Shown here piece by piece: positions 30,469-32,563 of a stretch of DNA of 32,563 nucleotides (within the stretch, counting starts at the first letter, position 1; each line of letters begins with the position of its first letter). The notes beneath the pieces are model-generated. The model was not told the origin of the DNA and searched no databases. It was given only the letters and a program-made list of their open reading frames with translations. Source of the DNA: Nocardia rhizosphaerihabitans (GTDB taxonomy: Bacteria; Actinomycetota; Actinomycetes; Mycobacteriales; Mycobacteriaceae); contig NZ_BMNE01000018.1 of NCBI RefSeq assembly GCF_014646295.1, forward strand, positions 1 to 32,563, written 5' to 3'. Made by a program: the position numbers and the translations under genes.

Positions 30469-32328
30469 ATGGCCAGAGTTGCGTCGGCGACAGGCAGGTA
30501 CGGCGGCCGGTCTGCGACCGAGCGACGCACCGAACGTCGGGCCCGGTTCAGGGAAGCCGGACTGCAAGCCTTCGGCGCGGACGCCGGGTACCGGGATACC
30601 CGGCTGGCCGACCTATGCCAGGCCGCAGGGTTGTCGACCCGACAGTTCTACCAGGAGTACGACACCTTGGAGGACCTGCTCAGCGAGCTGCACCTGTACG
30701 TCGACAGCCTCGTCGAACAACACGTCCTCGACGAGGTCGCGCGGGTCGAGGACCTGCCGATGGCCGGTCGCGCGGGCGCAATGGTTCGCGCTTACCTCTC
30801 TTGCGTCATGCGCGATCCCCGCTGCGCTCGGATCGCGTTCGTCGAAGTCGCCGGAGTCGGCGCCCGAATGGATGCTCAACGCAGGCAGAGCCGGGCCCGC
30901 TGGGTCGATCTGATGTGCGCGTTGTTCGACAGGTTCGCCGACCGAGGCGAGCTCGCGCCCCGCGACTTCCGGCTGACCGCGGCCACCTTCGTCGGCGCGG
31001 TCGACGGTCTGATGAGGGACTGGACAGTAGGCTGGGTCGACGCCACCGTCGATCAGCTGACCGACGAGCTACTGCGGATGCTCCTGGGCGGGCTCGGTGC
31101 CACCGACACCCAGGCAATGGCAGAACCGACCGCCGCCTTGCCACCAGTGCGCCGCAGGCCTCGTAATCGCCGCGCGACGATTCTGCAAGCTGCAAATGAC
31201 GCCTTCGCCGAGCACGGCTATCACCGCACATCCATGGCCGACATCGCCACAGCGGTCGGTACCACCAGCGGCGCGCTGTATCGACATTTCCGCACCAAGC
31301 AGGATCTGCTGGGTTCCTGCCTGCGCGAAGGGCTCGATATGATCCTGGACCGAGTCGACGTCGCGTGCGCGAATGGCGCACACGCCGACGCCGCCCTGCC
31401 CGCACTGGTGCGCGTATCGCTGGAAACGAGGGGGCTCGCTCGGCTGTGGCAGCTCGAGTTCCGCAGCCTGACCCCAGTCGACCGCATAGGCGTCCTTGCC
31501 CGATTGGTGCGGCTGACCCATCGGATCGGTGCGGCCATCCAGGCGCGCCATCCCGGCATCGCCACAGCGGACCGCGACGCGCTCGGCTGGGTTGTGCTAT
31601 CCGTCGTCGCCAGCCCGTCCAACCATCGCACCCAGCTGCCCGACGACGCCTTCGCCCAGGTGCTCGACGCCGCCGTGGACGCCGTCATCGGCGCTGGTAT
31701 TTCCCGAGACGACTGTGGCCCTACCATCACCGAATCCGAGGATGAGCCCCCAGACCCGGACTCCGAACTACGCACCGACCAGCTGATCGCCGCAGCCGCC
31801 CAATTGTTCAGCAAGCGCGGGTTCTCCGCCGTCAGCATGGAGGACATCGGCACCGCGGTCGGCGTGCGTGGCCCGTCGCTCTACCACCACTTCGATAGCA
31901 AGTCCGATCTGCTGGACGAGATCATCGACCGCAACAACCAATGGGTCCAGCAGTACACCGAACGCGCGCTCGCCGAGGGTAGCGATCCACAGGACTCGCT
32001 GCGCTTGCTGCTTCGGTACTACGTCCATTTTGCAATGGACAGAACAGATCTCGTCGGCACCGCAGTCAGTGAGGCCCGAAATCTGCCTGCCGACGCCGCC
32101 GCTCGGTACCGGCGTATCCATCGTGAGGGCATCATCGGCCTGGCACGCCTCCTGCAGTCAGTCCGCCCCGAGCTGACCCTGCCGACCGCCCGGGTGCTGA
32201 TCCACGCCGTCACCACGGTGGTCAACGACGCGGTCCGCAATCCGCGGCTGACCCGGCGCCCCGATCTCCTCGGTGAGCTGCACACGCTCGGCCAGCGGAT
32301 CGCCCTCGCTGAACTACCGGAGAAATAG
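30469..32328 (+). CDS. Triple-module TetR-family regulator
   Basis: 619 residues made of three consecutive TetR units of about 200 residues. HTH1: LADLCQAAGLSTRQFYQEYD (47-66). HTH2: MADIATAVGTTSGALYRHFR (256-275). HTH3: MEDIGTAVGVRGPSLYHHFD (457-476). Each is followed by the usual DLL helix and a helical C-terminal domain, and the units are joined by Pro/acidic linkers near 215-232 and 422-435. Units 2 and 3 have near-consensus recognition helices; unit 1 is more divergent. Tandem two-unit TetR proteins are known (M. tuberculosis Mce3R); three units in one chain is unusual. ATG 30469 has an ideal AGGAGG site; the frame is open 150 codons further upstream but without coding character. Targets may include itself, the WS/DGAT unit, or the following acyl-CoA dehydrogenase. 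Confidence 0.92.
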   Translation: MARVASATGRYGGRSATERRTERRARFREAGLQAFGADAGYRDTRLADLCQAAGLSTRQFYQEYDTLEDLLSELHLYVDSLVEQHVLDEVARVEDLPMAGRAGAMVRAYLSCVMRDPRCARIAFVEVAGVGARMDAQRRQSRARWVDLMCALFDRFADRGELAPRDFRLTAATFVGAVDGLMRDWTVGWVDATVDQLTDELLRMLLGGLGATDTQAMAEPTAALPPVRRRPRNRRATILQAANDAFAEHGYHRTSMADIATAVGTTSGALYRHFRTKQDLLGSCLREGLDMILDRVDVACANGAHADAALPALVRVSLETRGLARLWQLEFRSLTPVDRIGVLARLVRLTHRIGAAIQARHPGIATADRDALGWVVLSVVASPSNHRTQLPDDAFAQVLDAAVDAVIGAGISRDDCGPTITESEDEPPDPDSELRTDQLIAAAAQLFSKRGFSAVSMEDIGTAVGVRGPSLYHHFDSKSDLLDEIIDRNNQWVQQYTERALAEGSDPQDSLRLLLRYYVHFAMDRTDLVGTAVSEARNLPADAAARYRRIHREGIIGLARLLQSVRPELTLPTARVLIHAVTTVVNDAVRNPRLTRRPDLLGELHTLGQRIALAELPEK

Positions 32329-32345
32329 GCTAACTGCGGATAACT

Positions 32346-32359
32346 TAGAACCTGTTCTA
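32346..32359. promoter_or_regulatory. KstR-type box TAGAACCTGTTCTA
   Basis: A perfect 14-bp palindrome with a 2-bp centre. It fits TNNAACNNGTTNNA, the published consensus for KstR, the TetR repressor of cholesterol and steroid catabolism in mycobacteria and rhodococci, at every fixed position. It lies 17 bp past the triple-TetR stop and about 170 bp before the acyl-CoA dehydrogenase start. Another TetR protein with similar specificity cannot be excluded. Confidence 0.6.
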
Positions 32360-32426
32360 CGCCAGTCTGGCCAGTTCACTACCTGGACATTACTGACGAC
32401 CTGCCTTATCGGGTATTCACTTATGG

Positions 32427-32455
32427 TTGCGTAAACGCGGGTTCGTGCGTAATCA
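32427..32455 (+). promoter_or_regulatory. Promoter of the acyl-CoA dehydrogenase gene
   Basis: TTGCGT (32427-32432) and TAATCA (32450-32455) are separated by 17 bp, a good sigma-70-type match. Transcription would start near 32462, giving a leader of about 70 bases. The KstR-type box lies 67 bp upstream of the -35 element. Confidence 0.4.
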
Positions 32456-32530
32456 TGGCTTCCGCGGCGCACATCGCGCAGTCCAGCACCCGCCCGTACA
32501 GAGCGGGTCCAGTCGAGAGGTGACGGTCCG

Positions 32531-32563
32531 GTGGGCCACTACAAGAGCAACGTTCGCGACCTG
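32531..32563 (+). CDS. Acyl-CoA dehydrogenase (FadE5-like), 5' end only
   Basis: Only 11 codons are in the window: GTG start then GHYKSNVRDL. The start has GAGGTGA 7 bases upstream. The opening HYKSNVRD is the conserved beginning of the large FadE5-type acyl-CoA dehydrogenases of mycolate actinomycetes, FAD enzymes of beta-oxidation. The call rests on this short match and on the lipid-metabolic context; the rest lies beyond the right edge. Confidence 0.65.
   Translation, partial: MGHYKSNVRDL

Noticed and set aside
1..32563. CRISPR arrays, tRNA or rRNA genes
   Set aside because: No regularly spaced repeats, cloverleaf-like sequences or conserved rRNA stretches were seen while reading both strands.

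Overview
The window reads as chromosomal DNA of a high-GC, mycolic-acid-type actinomycete, most likely Nocardia or a close relative such as Rhodococcus. The main reasons are a complete yrbE/mce operon with two Mce-associated genes, a wax ester synthase/diacylglycerol acyltransferase, PucR-type regulators, a DUF4254-like protein, and strong GAGG/GGAGG ribosome sites with ATGA gene overlaps. No rRNA, tRNA or CRISPR array was seen.

Layout. Bases 1-890 are decayed accessory DNA: the 3' end of an IS transposase abuts a truncated MFS drug-efflux gene. Bases 895-6254 carry small redox and regulatory genes: an MDR-type reductase, a TetR regulator followed by a DUF4254-like gene, a quinol monooxygenase-like ABM protein, an NmrA-like NAD(P)-binding protein and, divergent from it, an alpha/beta hydrolase with an Asp nucleophile paired with an HxlR regulator. 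Bases 6361-11221 hold a PucR regulator, a single-chain fatty-acid desaturase/ferredoxin-reductase/[2Fe-2S] fusion and a class-3-type aldehyde dehydrogenase.

Bases 11340-26529 form a minus-strand block of fourteen tightly packed genes. In transcription order these are yrbEA, yrbEB, mceA-F, two Mce-associated membrane proteins, a FadD-type acyl-CoA ligase, a second PucR regulator, a second acyl-CoA synthetase and an MDR reductase. Most junctions overlap by 1-25 bp. The only sizeable internal gap is 126 bp, before the second synthetase. This looks like a lipid import-and-activation unit: the Mce/YrbE complex brings in a hydrophobic substrate, the ligases convert it to a CoA thioester, and the redox enzymes modify it. 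The substrate cannot be told from sequence. A divergent TetR gene sits upstream, and the gap between them contains a perfect 21-bp palindrome.

Bases 28014-29716 (minus) carry a wax ester/TAG synthase and a small coupled upstream gene. Bases 30469-32328 encode an unusual regulator with three complete TetR modules in one chain. The window ends at the first codons of a FadE-type acyl-CoA dehydrogenase. A TNNAACNNGTTNNA palindrome, the consensus of the steroid-catabolism repressor KstR, lies about 170 bp upstream of that gene.

Overall the region appears devoted to uptake, activation, modification and storage of fatty acyl or steroid-like lipids, with an unusual density of regulators (three TetR genes, one of them triple; two PucR; one HxlR) and candidate operators. 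The most unusual items are the triple-TetR protein, the desaturase-reductase fusion, the mce palindrome and a lipobox-like motif in MceA.
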